In this document: positions 44,321 through 53,676 of the stretch, piece by piece | How positions within the stretch are numbered: the first letter of the stretch is position 1 | Layout of the letters: each line of letters begins with the position of its first letter | Assembly (NCBI RefSeq): GCF_000161455.1 | Contig: NZ_CM000745.1 | Coordinates: 3,294,812-3,358,811, forward strand | DNA: 64,000 nucleotides | DNA from: Bacillus pseudomycoides DSM 12442 | GTDB taxonomy: Bacteria > Bacillota > Bacilli > Bacillales > Bacillaceae_G | Direction: 5' to 3' | Made by a program: the position numbers and the translations under genes | Notes under the pieces: generated by a model | What the model was told of the DNA's origin: nothing | Database searches by the model: none | What the model saw: only the letters and a program-made list of their open reading frames with translations

Positions 44321-44806
44321 CAACTCTTGTAATTTTTTCATTTCTATTAAAAGCTCCTGACTCTCATGATAACCAGCTAATTTCCATTTCCCTTCTTCCT
44401 TTTGCAACGTGATAATTTGATATTGTTCATTTTTCACCCATTCATATACGTATAAAAGCCCATGTTCTTCGTCAAATGCTAACTTTGTTTGAGAAGTAAA
44501 AGAAAAAGGAGCTTCTTTTGTAGGAAGTAAATGTTCACCACTTTGTTTGTCACCGTTACTATTTTCATCTGTAAAAACTTGAAGAAAGTTATTTGTAAAA
44601 TAAGGTGATAGTGCATCATACATCTTCCCCATTGATAAATGCTTCCCACGAATTGAAAATTGTACCTCATATCCCTTTTGAATGGTTGTAAACACTTCTT
44701 TTCGATCCACTTTTATTTCTTCTTTACCAAGAACCGTTGTAACACTATACCCAACTAGAAAGGCAACACATAAAAATAGAACAAACCAAATTCCATATTT
44801 TCTCAT
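44306..44806 (-). CDS. Membrane-anchored protein, possibly DUF3993
   Basis: 166 residues: an uncleaved-looking N-terminal helix (YGIWFVLFLCVAFLVGYSV) and an extracytoplasmic domain with a beta pattern (YEWVKNEQYQIITLQKEEGKW read in parts). I suspect DUF3993 but am not sure. No catalytic motif. It lies between the glutaredoxin and ykuI; single gene. Confidence 0.6.
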   Translation of the reverse strand: MRKYGIWFVLFLCVAFLVGYSVTTVLGKEEIKVDRKEVFTTIQKGYEVQFSIRGKHLSMGKMYDALSPYFTNNFLQVFTDENSNGDKQSGEHLLPTKEAPFSFTSQTKLAFDEEHGLLYVYEWVKNEQYQIITLQKEEGKWKLAGYHESQELLIEMKKLQELKEQE

Positions 44807-44959
44807 TTTCTCACCTTCCTTTAACAGAGCTTGTCTTTGTAGTATTCATTGTAACAATGATTATGTAAAGAAAGGGATGGTTTCGTTCGTAAAATCTTTA
44901 CAATGATAGACAGCATTTTTGCCATCTTTTTCACTATTACCAATTTATGCTAAAAACAA

Positions 44960-44991
44960 ACAAAAAAATGCACGAATTGCTTCGTGCATTA
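44960..44991 (-). terminator. ykuI terminator
   Basis: ATGCACGAA / TTCGTGCAT stem and seven T on the minus strand, starting at the ykuI stop. Confidence 0.8.
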
Positions 44992-46206
44992 AAATAAAAC
45001 ATCTTCTTCGTATAAAAATTCATAGGACAAATCAATAAATAAAAAATGTTCATCGTCAATTGGAAAGGAAAACGTTCGTACCATCTCTCCTGTTTCTATA
45101 TCTGCATATAAATCAGAGAGTCTTGCTTTATTTTCAAATCTCATTTTCATTATATTTTCTAAAAAATACGGACGCCAGCTCCAATTTTTCATATAATACT
45201 CTGGCATAACAATCCATTCACCATCTTTTTTCATAATGTTTCCTGATTGCTGAAAGCCGTCTTCATTACAAATAAAGATTCGAAAACTATAATGCGATAC
45301 ATGTTGACTAAAATGCAATAACCAATCATTAACGTCTTCATTCTTTTTCTGCTTAGATAAAACATTCCCAACTTGATTACGCAATGTTTCCGTTAATTGA
45401 TAAATTTTTTGTAGTTTTTTCTTTTCATGTTGAATAAATTGATGACATTCATTACCAAGACGTTCTTTTAAAATATCCGCTTCAATAAAATCAGGTAAAC
45501 ATTTTTTTAAATAATCCCCTTGATAATATCTTCCACCATTTTTCCAAGCGTATTGCAGTTGGTAAAAAGCATCAATTTCTTCATATAATAATGTCGCACC
45601 AATTCTTCTTGCTAATAAAGACAAAGAATATAAAATATCTTGATAAGATTGTAAAAGTGCAGTTTGTCTTAAATTCGTTAAGTCCACCTTTAAAATATCA
45701 GGTGCCAGCACACTAATTCGTTCTAGATTACTCGTACCTGTCCCTACTTTATTAATTGAAATTTGAATGCCATATGTACGGTAATACATAAGTAAGTGAT
45801 TAAATTGTTCTATATCTTCCTTACAATCATGCTCTGTTATTTCTAAAACGATATTCCCTAAGTTCAATCCTTTTTTTTCATACATTAACAGCAAATGAAG
45901 TAAACTTTCATCTTCATCATTCATTAATATGTTCGCACCCCGATGTATAAACAATAAAAATTTTTGATCTGTTTCCAAGTAACGTTCTAATGCTTTTTCT
46001 ACTATGACATTATCCGCCTCTAGTTGAAATTCACCTGGAATGGAATCATCATGAAAAAAAGAAGAAAGACTTTGTATCCCTTCTTCCGTTTGGATACGTC
46101 CTACTACCTCATATCCAATTACTGTATGCTCATCAGCACTAAAAATAGCTTGATAATAAGGAAGGACTTTATCTAAATTACTCATCACATCTAATGCATC
46201 TACCAA
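44989..46206 (-). CDS. ykuI: Degenerate EAL-domain protein YkuI
   Basis: 405 residues: an N-terminal EAL domain (1-250) and a C-terminal PAS-like sensor domain, as in B. subtilis YkuI. The EAL signature is YEVVGR instead of ExL, ITEHD keeps the metal Glu, but the usual DDFGTG loop reads INKVGTG, lacking both aspartates. It is therefore probably a c-di-GMP binder or inactive remnant, not a phosphodiesterase. Start TTG with GGGAGGG upstream. Confidence 0.88.
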   Translation of the reverse strand: MVDALDVMSNLDKVLPYYQAIFSADEHTVIGYEVVGRIQTEEGIQSLSSFFHDDSIPGEFQLEADNVIVEKALERYLETDQKFLLFIHRGANILMNDEDESLLHLLLMYEKKGLNLGNIVLEITEHDCKEDIEQFNHLLMYYRTYGIQISINKVGTGTSNLERISVLAPDILKVDLTNLRQTALLQSYQDILYSLSLLARRIGATLLYEEIDAFYQLQYAWKNGGRYYQGDYLKKCLPDFIEADILKERLGNECHQFIQHEKKKLQKIYQLTETLRNQVGNVLSKQKKNEDVNDWLLHFSQHVSHYSFRIFICNEDGFQQSGNIMKKDGEWIVMPEYYMKNWSWRPYFLENIMKMRFENKARLSDLYADIETGEMVRTFSFPIDDEHFLFIDLSYEFLYEEDVLF

Positions 46207-46263
46207 AATGTTTCCCTCCCTTTACTTTTCAAAAATTATAACACGGTATGTATAGAAAAATAA

Positions 46264-46296
46264 TAAAAAATCCCTTCAGTTTTCCTGAAGGGATTA
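46264..46296 (-). terminator. fadH terminator
   Basis: AATCCCTTCAG / CTGAAGGGATT stem followed by TTTTTATTATT on the minus strand. It lies 170 bases past fadH, beyond a truncated repeat. Confidence 0.75.
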
Positions 46297-46427
46297 GAGG
46301 GGTAAAATGCTAAGGGGAATTAGCAATTCTACTATGAAGAAAAAAGAGGTCTTAAATATACCTTATAAAACACCTGTTGTAAACACTTTTCTTTCATATG
46401 TCACAAATCCGTCACATTTTACCTCAC

Positions 46428-46461
46428 ATTCATGGGCAGTAATCCCCACGTTTCACTTTAT
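46428..46461 (-). repeat. bcr1-like repeat, short remnant
   Basis: Minus strand ATAAAGTGAAACGTGGGG joined to ATTACTGCCCATGAATG: both ends kept, the middle lost. Confidence 0.5.
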
Positions 46462-46470
46462 ATAATCCCT

Positions 46471-47235
46471 TTAAAATGGATACTGATGCAAATGCTGTCC
46501 ACCATCCATTGTCATACACGTTCCATTTATGTACGCTGCCTCATCAGAGCATAAATAAAAAGCTAAACCCGCAATTTCTTCTGGCGTACCAAGCCGACCA
46601 AGCGGGACGCTTTGCAGTGTACGATTGGCTGCCTCTTCTGAAATCCATAATTTATCCGCACCACCTGTTCGTTCAATTGGTCCAGGAGCAATTGCATTGA
46701 CGCGAATACCATATTTACGCCCCCACTCAACAGCGAGCGTTTTTGTCATTGCCAACACACCTGCTTTCGCCGCAGCAGAATGAATGACACCCGGTCCTGC
46801 ATCCCATGCATACGTTGCTACCATATTAATGATATTTCCTTTTATGCCCTTCTCAATCCAATACTTCCCTACTGCTTGACTACAATAAAAAGTTCCGTTA
46901 AGCACAATATTAATAACCGCATTCCAACCATTAATCGATAAATCTTCCGCAGGACAAATAAAATTACCTGCTGCATTATTTACTAAAATATCAATGCGTC
47001 CAAATTTTTCATCAACATATTCAATCATATTTTTTATATCTTCTATATTTCGAACATCCATTTGTACTGTCAATACTTGTCCTGAAAATTGCTCAATCTC
47101 CTTTTTCGCTTCTTCCAGCTTTTCTTGTGTACGCCCTGTAATAACAACGCGTGCTCCTTCCTTTGCAAAACGAGCTGCCATCCCTTTTCCCATTCCGCTT
47201 GAACCACCTGTTATAATCGCTACTTTTTCTTTCAA
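46471..47235 (-). CDS. fadH: 2,4-dienoyl-CoA reductase (SDR)
   Basis: 254-residue short-chain dehydrogenase: NADP-binding TGGSSGMGKGMA, NNAAGNF, and a C-terminal APGPIERTGG and DGGQHL. Auxiliary beta-oxidation enzyme for unsaturated fatty acids, as B. subtilis FadH (YkuF). The usual SDR catalytic Tyr-x-x-x-Lys reads HSAAAKAG, consistent with the dienoyl-CoA reductase subgroup. Located between ykuI and ykuE as expected. Confidence 0.9.
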   Translation of the reverse strand: MKEKVAIITGGSSGMGKGMAARFAKEGARVVITGRTQEKLEEAKKEIEQFSGQVLTVQMDVRNIEDIKNMIEYVDEKFGRIDILVNNAAGNFICPAEDLSINGWNAVINIVLNGTFYCSQAVGKYWIEKGIKGNIINMVATYAWDAGPGVIHSAAAKAGVLAMTKTLAVEWGRKYGIRVNAIAPGPIERTGGADKLWISEEAANRTLQSVPLGRLGTPEEIAGLAFYLCSDEAAYINGTCMTMDGGQHLHQYPF

Positions 47236-47373
47236 AATTTCCCCTCCCTAAAAATGAATACACATTCATTTTACCACTTTATTTCATAGAAATCTTTATA
47301 TTTTTAAATTTTTCTGATATCTTTAGATAAGTAAATCACTTTCATTGCCATATTTCTTATAATCTATATAAAT

Positions 47374-47565
47374 CCATTTTGGTTTTTCGACATATAATCC
47401 ACTGCTATGCAGAACAAAAAGTGACCCGCACTTGTTTTCTCTCTTTGTTTTCACTTAGCATGGGGCAGGAAAAAAATCTGACTGCCTCTATGCATGGCCG
47501 GATGCTCTCTCCCACCTAAAGATTAGGTTTTTGTCGGTTTTTCAATTTGTATTTATATATACTAC
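47374..47565 (+). repeat. Three-copy ~190-bp repeat, copy 1
   Basis: One of three related stretches (others at 48973-49168 and 55751-55934). Shared blocks: CATTTTG..TTTTC, ATATAATCC, GTTTTCTCTCTTTGTTTT, GGATGCTCTC and TTTCAATTTGTATT. It can fold GGGGCAG (47462-47468) with CTGCCTC (47482-47488). It fills the gap between fadH and the ykuE leader. Confidence 0.75.
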
Positions 47566-47622
47566 TTTTCGATATCTCAAAATATAATTCTAGAACAAGA
47601 AATAAATGGAAAGGAGAGCCAA

Positions 47623-47697
47623 GTGACCTATAATGATTTGCCTGTATATCTTATAAACTTCCTTTTGTATACTATAGGTTCGCTCATATTCCTATGA
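47623..47697 (+). CDS. Hydrophobic leader peptide overlapping ykuE
   Basis: 24 residues from GTG, MTYNDLPVYLINFLL at the start, almost wholly hydrophobic. AAGGAG lies six bases before GTG, an ideal ribosome site, and the stop overlaps the ykuE start as ATGA. ykuE itself has no obvious ribosome site, so translation of ykuE probably depends on this frame. Not recognised in other genomes from memory. Confidence 0.55.
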   Translation: MTYNDLPVYLINFLLYTIGSLIFL

Positions 47698-48551
47698 AAC
47701 AAATAACGAGAAGAAACTTTATAAAAACAGGAATACGCACTTGTCTCTATACTTGTATTACAGCTGGTCTCGGCTATTACTATGCAAAATATATAGAGCC
47801 GAACTTTCTTTCTTTCACACATCATACCCTTCGTTCTCCACTTATTCCCAAAAACTTTCACGGTATGAAAATCGTCCAATTTAGTGATTTACATTTAGGA
47901 TACTATTTTTCTCTCCAGCACCTTTCAACAATCGTTTCAAAAATAAATAGTGCTGCGCCTGATATTGTCCTTTTTACTGGTGATTTAATCGATGACTACC
48001 AAACATATAGCGAAACTCCTTTTGTTTCTTCAATTTTGCGAAATATTCGTGCACCCTTTGGTAAATTTGCAATCTATGGAAACCATGATCATGGTGGGTA
48101 TGGAACCGAATACTATAGTCAAATTATGAGTGATGCAGGTTTTGAAGTATTACAAAATACCGAAAAACGTATTCGTTTATTCGATAATAGTGAAATTTCT
48201 ATTTTCGGAATCGATGACATGCTTCTTGGCAAACCAGAAATCGAGGTAACATTACACCATGTGCAAAAAGAGCTATATACAATTGTGCTCGTACATGAAC
48301 CTGATATAGCACCTAAAATTGCAAACTTCCCAGTAAACCTCCAACTTTCTGGACATAGTCATGGTGGACAAGTACAACTTCCCTTTTTAGGAGCGATCAT
48401 TACCCCAGCACTAGCAAAACATTACATTGAGGGATTTTATCATATTCAAGAATTACTCCTTTATGTAAATCGCGGTCTTGGAAGGACACGTGTTCCATTT
48501 CGTTTTTTGTCCAGGCCTGAAATTACAGTATTCACCCTTCAGCACCTGTAA
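47694..48551 (+). CDS. ykuE: Tat-exported metallophosphoesterase YkuE
   Basis: 285 residues. The N-terminus carries a twin-arginine signal (TRRNFIK then a mild hydrophobic stretch), followed by calcineurin-like motifs FSDLHLG, FTGDLIDD, YGNHDHGG, VHEPD and SGHSHGGQ. B. subtilis YkuE is a wall-bound, zinc-dependent phosphodiesterase exported by TatAyCy. No ribosome site of its own; overlaps the leader peptide. Confidence 0.92.
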   Translation: MKQITRRNFIKTGIRTCLYTCITAGLGYYYAKYIEPNFLSFTHHTLRSPLIPKNFHGMKIVQFSDLHLGYYFSLQHLSTIVSKINSAAPDIVLFTGDLIDDYQTYSETPFVSSILRNIRAPFGKFAIYGNHDHGGYGTEYYSQIMSDAGFEVLQNTEKRIRLFDNSEISIFGIDDMLLGKPEIEVTLHHVQKELYTIVLVHEPDIAPKIANFPVNLQLSGHSHGGQVQLPFLGAIITPALAKHYIEGFYHIQELLLYVNRGLGRTRVPFRFLSRPEITVFTLQHL

Positions 48552-48650
48552 CCTATAATTGCCTATTTTCTCATATATCCTTTCTTGTACTCGCTCATCC
48601 ATGCTTTTTCACCATATGATAACAATGAGTCCAATAAAGGAGGTTTTTAC

Positions 48651-48872
48651 ATGTACCCATATCCTCAGCCCTATCTAGTTCGTTCAGGACCCATTGGCCC
48701 AGTAAGTGACTCACGCTTCTTACCCTTCTTCGGTGTTCCATTCTTAGCAGGACTTGCTGGCGGCTTACTTGGCGGAGCATTAGCATTCGGCCCTAGACCA
48801 TCTTACTATCCTCCATATCCGCCAACACCGTTTCCTTGTTACGGAGGGCCATGCCAGCCGTATTATTATTGA
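48651..48872 (+). CDS. Pro/Tyr/Gly-rich small protein, possibly spore coat
   Basis: 73 residues: MYPYPQPYLVRSGPIGPVS, a central hydrophobic Gly/Leu stretch FLAGLAGGLLGGALAFG, then a Tyr/Pro-rich tail ending CQPYYY. Composition resembles small Bacillus coat or exosporium proteins; this is inference. AAAGGAGGTTTTTAC precedes ATG. CATATGATA about 40 bases upstream fits a sigma-K -10 but no -35 is clear. Confidence 0.65.
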   Translation: MYPYPQPYLVRSGPIGPVSDSRFLPFFGVPFLAGLAGGLLGGALAFGPRPSYYPPYPPTPFPCYGGPCQPYYY

Positions 48873-48891
48873 TATAAACAAAAACTATGAA

Positions 48892-48925
48892 AAGGCCCCT
48901 TATTTATATAAGAGGCTTTTTTCAT
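48892..48925 (+). terminator. Terminator of the Pro/Tyr-rich gene
   Basis: AAAAGGCC(C)CTTAT...ATAAGAGGCTTTTTT stem-loop. Confidence 0.7.
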
Positions 48926-48972
48926 TCATTTCTATTAATTGAAATTTTATTTGATCATTTTTCTATATGAAC

Positions 48973-49168
48973 CCATTTTGATTTTCCAATATATAATCCG
49001 CTACTATACAGAACAAAAAGTGATCTGCATTCGTTTTCTCTCTTTGTTTTACCGTTGCACGGAGCAGGAAGTGGGATTGACCGCTCCTATGCATAGCTGG
49101 ATGCTCTCTCCCACCTAAAAAAAGGAGTTATGTCGTTTTTTTCAATTTGTATTCATATATAATATCCT
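48973..49168 (+). repeat. Three-copy ~190-bp repeat, copy 2
   Basis: Same blocks and order as copy 1. Here the central stem is GGAGC (49061-49065) with GCTCC (49083-49087), i.e. altered on both arms relative to copy 1. It lies between the Pro/Tyr-rich gene and the 3' end of ppk, so it is not in a leader. Confidence 0.75.
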
Positions 49169-49231
49169 TATAATCTTAGTACTAGGTACTTACTCATAAG
49201 TTATTATTAACTATTTCATATATACAAAACA

Positions 49232-51352
49232 TCACTCTACATCAGTATTTTGATAAGCCATCTTAAATAATTTCACTTGGCTATCAATCTCTTGCGAACT
49301 ATTATTGATTACATAATAGTATTCACCATCTTTGTTTTGTTCACGCGTTTTTACATTATCTGCTAAAACAAGCTGTAATATTGCGTTTATTCTTGCCTTC
49401 ATTTCAAGGCCTAGAATTGGAAAAGATATTTCTACTCGCTTTTCCATATTCCTTGTCATCCAGTCAGCGGAAGATAAATAAATTTTTTCATCTCCATTAT
49501 GATGGAAATAATAAATACGGCTGTGTTCTAAGTAGCGCCCAACGAGACTAATCACCCTAATATTTTCACTTACATTTTGAATACCAGGGCGTAAGCAACA
49601 TGTTCCTCTCACGATAAGTTCCACCTTCACTCCAGCCTGCGATGCCTCATACAACTTTTGAATCAACGGTTTATCTGTTAATGAATTCATCTTAGCAATA
49701 ATGTGTCCATTACCATATTGCTTATGATAGCGAATCTCTTCATCTATTAGCTCCATAAATTGCTGGCGTATATCAAAAGGTGCCACTGACAAATGATGAA
49801 AATGAGGTTTCGTTGTATAACCGCTCAAATAATTAAAGAAATTTGTTGCATCTACTCCAAAATCTTTCCGGGATGTAATATAGCCAAAATCCGTATATAG
49901 CTTTGCAGTCGCATCATTATAGTTTCCTGTCCCTAAATGTACAAATCTTTCGATTTTTCCGTTTTTTCTTCGTACAACAAGTGTAATTTTACTATGTGTT
50001 TTCAAATGACTTACACCATAAATAACGTGGCAACCCGCTTGTTCAAGTTCCTTTGCCCAATGGACATTATTTTCTTCATCAAAACGAGCCTTTAATTCAA
50101 CAAGCACTGTTACTTGTTTCCCCTTCTCTGCTGCGGTCTTTAATGCCTGAATAATCGGAGAATCTCCACTTACACGATATAACGTTTGTTTTATAGCCAG
50201 CACATTCGGGTCATCTGCCGCATCACGCACAAAATCAACAACTGGCTGAAAAGATTCAAATGGATGATGCAATAAAATATCGTGCTCAATTGCTTTCTCA
50301 AATACATCTTCTTCATCGTCTAAATCTTGAGGCGGTTGCGGAATAAGAGCTGGATAAACAAGATGTTCATATAAAGGTGCTAATTTTTTGTATAAGGAAA
50401 ATAAACATGTTAAATCTAATGGTCCCTCCATCATATATACATCTTCATCCTTTACCTCTAACACTTCATATAATAAAGCTAAAACTCTTTCATCTACGTG
50501 TTCTTTTCCAATTTCCAAACGAACAGCCGTCCCCCACTTACGTTTTTTTAACTCTTTTTCAATTACTTTCAATAAATCACGTGCACCCTCTTCATGTATT
50601 GTCAAATCCGCATTACGCGTAATACGAAAACGAGTGACCGAGGATACTTTATATCCTGTAAATAATTTATGAGTAAAACTACTAATTACGTCTTCTAATA
50701 AAATAAATTTATGTTTTTGATCTTCACTTGGCAAAAAAATAAAACGCTCGAGTAATGAAGGCACTTGGACAATACCAAGCTTTGTTCTGTTCTCTTCCTC
50801 TACCTGTTTCTCATCATAGAGAATAGTAGCTAAGTTTAAACTTTTATTTAAAAGCATCGGAAACGGACGATATGCATCTATCGCTACAGGTGTTAAGACT
50901 GGAAAAATTTGTTCATCAAAATATTCTTCAATAAACTCACGTTGCTCTTTCGTTAAATCTTGAAATGTTAACGGCTCAATACCTTCCATTCCAAGCGCTG
51001 GCAGCACAGTATTTTTAAATGTATTATACTGAACTGTCATCAATTCATGAGCTTTCGTAGCAATTTTATTTAGCTGCTGTTTTGGTGTTAATCCAGCCTT
51101 ATTTTCTGGTTGATTGAAGCCCGCTTTTACTTGATCTTTTAATCCAGCAACACGTACCATAAAAAATTCATCCAAATTTGAACTGAAAATACTAATAAAC
51201 TTTAATCTTTCTAAAAGTGGATTACTTTCATCTTGTGCCTCTTGTAACACACGTTCATTAAAAGCAAGCCAGCTTAATTCACGGTTATTATAGTAAGCAG
51301 TATCATTCAAATTTACAAAGCTTTCCTTCATCAATTCCAATTCCAATTCCAT
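49232..51352 (-). CDS. ppk: Polyphosphate kinase PPK1
   Basis: Makes polyphosphate from ATP reversibly. 706 residues; NRELSWLAFNERVLQEA at the start, phospholipase D-like catalytic halves with autophosphorylated His in LKTHSKITLVVRR and the second in EHSRIYYFHH. Cytoplasmic. It follows ppx by about 110 bases in one direction, the usual pair. AGGGG is too near the first ATG; a TTG two codons on (51346) may be the real start. Confidence 0.96.
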   Translation of the reverse strand: MELELELMKESFVNLNDTAYYNNRELSWLAFNERVLQEAQDESNPLLERLKFISIFSSNLDEFFMVRVAGLKDQVKAGFNQPENKAGLTPKQQLNKIATKAHELMTVQYNTFKNTVLPALGMEGIEPLTFQDLTKEQREFIEEYFDEQIFPVLTPVAIDAYRPFPMLLNKSLNLATILYDEKQVEEENRTKLGIVQVPSLLERFIFLPSEDQKHKFILLEDVISSFTHKLFTGYKVSSVTRFRITRNADLTIHEEGARDLLKVIEKELKKRKWGTAVRLEIGKEHVDERVLALLYEVLEVKDEDVYMMEGPLDLTCLFSLYKKLAPLYEHLVYPALIPQPPQDLDDEEDVFEKAIEHDILLHHPFESFQPVVDFVRDAADDPNVLAIKQTLYRVSGDSPIIQALKTAAEKGKQVTVLVELKARFDEENNVHWAKELEQAGCHVIYGVSHLKTHSKITLVVRRKNGKIERFVHLGTGNYNDATAKLYTDFGYITSRKDFGVDATNFFNYLSGYTTKPHFHHLSVAPFDIRQQFMELIDEEIRYHKQYGNGHIIAKMNSLTDKPLIQKLYEASQAGVKVELIVRGTCCLRPGIQNVSENIRVISLVGRYLEHSRIYYFHHNGDEKIYLSSADWMTRNMEKRVEISFPILGLEMKARINAILQLVLADNVKTREQNKDGEYYYVINNSSQEIDSQVKLFKMAYQNTDVE

Positions 51353-51460
51353 TTCCCCTCACACTTCCCTTGAAACTTTTTCAATATAATTTAGTTACAT
51401 TTATTGTAACAAATTCCAATTTATCGAAGTGTAAAACTTTTGTAAAGACATCCGTACAAC

Positions 51461-53008
51461 TTAATATTCCTCTTCAAATATTAAATCAATATTCATCTTC
51501 AATGCTTTTTCTAACTGCTTTTTCTGCTTTTCTGCTTGTACCTTTTCTGCTAAAGCTGATTGTTTACAAACAATGTGGAATACAAGCTTCTCTTTATTTT
51601 TTTCTACGTTAATCTTTTCAATAAGCGCCCTTTGTCTCACATTTAAAGCAGCTGAAAATTGTAAAACTGCCCCTAACAATCGAATTTTTTTCTGTTCACT
51701 CTTATCAAACCAACCTTCAAATGGTGTTAAGTGCTGTTTAAATAGCATTTTCGACTTATAAGATGCGATGAGTGCAAGTCTAATACGTTCTTTATGCATC
51801 ATGCCGTCGATTGTTTTATTCGCCAATAAATAGAATGTATGCAGACGGCTTGCTTCTGTATCTATGTATTTCCCGATATTAAATACTTTGGCAGCTTGAT
51901 AAAATATACCCCAATCTTTTTCTGAAAAAGAAATAATTTCAGACTCTTCAAGTTGTGTACAAATTAACGTTCCTTGCTTAATAAGTTGAACGACAAATTT
52001 CATATCCATTTCATATTCATAGGACAATAAGTGTAAACTTTCCTCTACTACATTTGGATAATAAGAAATACCTAATTTTTTTGTAAGTTCCTCATAGAAA
52101 ACACCTTCTCGTAACCCTTTTCTGCTTAATACAAATGATGGGGCTTGTATAATATTTGTTAGCATATAAAATACTTCTATCGCTGGAATAATTGTATCAG
52201 CTCGATCTTTTGCTAACCCATCTAACTTCTGTAATTCTGTAAAAGAAAGACTTTCTAGTTCCTCTCTTACATCCCTTATATCTGCTTCCTTCATTTTATA
52301 TAAATGCAAACCTGCTATCGGATAAGAAATTGCATTTTGATGAATTTTCACCATATTTCGAGCACTCCCACCTATAGCAATAAGGGGTAGTCTTTTTTCC
52401 TTTAACCAAGGTAACGTTTGAAATTGATACCATAGATATCTTCTTAATTCTTCTAATTCTTCTGTGGTTGGTGTCTCACGATGAATAAATTGTTGTTTTA
52501 AAGAAAGCGCTCCAAAAGGAAAGCTATAATATTCTACAATTTCTCGGTCCCGAAAATATGTAACCTCTGTACTTCCCCCACCTATGTCGACAGTAACTCC
52601 TTCTGTAAAAGAAGTTGAATTCATCACAGCTAAGTAACCATAGCGTGCTTCTTCATATTCAGATAATACCCTAAGCACAAAATCAGTTTTTCCTTCTACA
52701 AGTTTTTTTATTTCTTCTTGATTCTTTGCTTGTCTAATTGTTGCTGTCGCAACACAAAGCACATTATGTAATCCGTGAAACCTTGTACTTTCTTGAAATT
52801 GAAGTAATGTTTGCAGCAGTATATCCATCCCTTCTTGTATTAACACACCATCTATTAGATAATTTCTTAATCGTGCAACAACCTTTGTATTTTCAACTTC
52901 CTTATAAAAGCCTCCATTTTGTTTTTCATAAATCACCAATCGCATTGTATTTGAACCAATATCAATAATGGCATATTGCTGTTTCAATATATCTTTCACA
53001 CTTCTCAC
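51461..53008 (-). CDS. ppx: Exopolyphosphatase Ppx/GppA
   Basis: 515 residues: the actin-like phosphatase domain with AIIDIGSNTMRLVIYE and VDIGGGSTEVTYF, IGGSARN, followed by a C-terminal HD-like helical part. It removes terminal phosphates from polyphosphate (or pppGpp). Upstream of and codirectional with ppk, so synthesis and breakdown are encoded together. Confidence 0.94.
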   Translation of the reverse strand: MRSVKDILKQQYAIIDIGSNTMRLVIYEKQNGGFYKEVENTKVVARLRNYLIDGVLIQEGMDILLQTLLQFQESTRFHGLHNVLCVATATIRQAKNQEEIKKLVEGKTDFVLRVLSEYEEARYGYLAVMNSTSFTEGVTVDIGGGSTEVTYFRDREIVEYYSFPFGALSLKQQFIHRETPTTEELEELRRYLWYQFQTLPWLKEKRLPLIAIGGSARNMVKIHQNAISYPIAGLHLYKMKEADIRDVREELESLSFTELQKLDGLAKDRADTIIPAIEVFYMLTNIIQAPSFVLSRKGLREGVFYEELTKKLGISYYPNVVEESLHLLSYEYEMDMKFVVQLIKQGTLICTQLEESEIISFSEKDWGIFYQAAKVFNIGKYIDTEASRLHTFYLLANKTIDGMMHKERIRLALIASYKSKMLFKQHLTPFEGWFDKSEQKKIRLLGAVLQFSAALNVRQRALIEKINVEKNKEKLVFHIVCKQSALAEKVQAEKQKKQLEKALKMNIDLIFEEEY

Positions 53009-53178
53009 TCTTTCATTATCAAATTTCTAGAAATCATTCCTATCACTATTATACAAAATAGTTGTTTTTTGTAACAATATTGCTTTAATATTGAAAATGT
53101 ATACAATCATTTTTTGTATATAATAAAAACTACTTTTATTTATGCTATAATATTGAAAAACTAGAAAGGGGTCCCACT

Positions 53179-53637
53179 ATGAAACCTTCACAACCACAGT
53201 CTCAATCACACAAACAATATTCTATTGATCAATTAGCTCAATCTATTTTCATTGTGAACCGGCATGCCAAAGCTGCTACAAATCCTAAATATTTATATTG
53301 GTTGAAAAAGATTGCTTTAGAACGTTTAATTAGTGAAAAGAAAGCAATAAAAGAAGGATTACATTTCTCTAGGAATCCACGTTTTAGTCAGCAACAATCA
53401 GATGTTCTCGTTCGGTTAGGTGACTATTTTTTCCATATCCCTCCTACAAAAGATGATTTCAGTACTCTCCCACATCTCGGTAGCCTTGAATCTTCCTATA
53501 GAAACCCCAAAACAACTCTTTCTTTAGTAGTAGCAAAAAAAACGCTTCAAGATTTTATTGGGCCGGAAGCGCTAAAACAGGAAAAAAAATTAAGCGAACC
53601 AATTCCTTGGTATCGGCGTACGTATACAAAGAAATAA
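53179..53637 (+). CDS. ykyB: YkyB family protein
   Basis: 152 residues, matching B. subtilis YkyB in the core: FIVNRHAKAATNPKYLYWLKK, LHFSRNPRFSQQQSDVLV, LGDYFFHIPPTKDDF and LPHLGSLESSYRNPK. Basic, no membrane segment; function unknown. It is divergent from ppx. Ribosome site AAAGGGG. Confidence 0.9.
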   Translation: MKPSQPQSQSHKQYSIDQLAQSIFIVNRHAKAATNPKYLYWLKKIALERLISEKKAIKEGLHFSRNPRFSQQQSDVLVRLGDYFFHIPPTKDDFSTLPHLGSLESSYRNPKTTLSLVVAKKTLQDFIGPEALKQEKKLSEPIPWYRRTYTKK

Positions 53638-53676
53638 AGCAGGCTTGGCCATAATGGCCAACCTGCTTTATTTCTT
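53632..53676. terminator. Bidirectional terminator, ykyB and ykyA
   Basis: A stem of AAATAAAGCAGG with its complement plus an inner TTGGCCATAATGGCCAA hairpin, overlapping the coding ends of both convergent genes. Confidence 0.9.
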
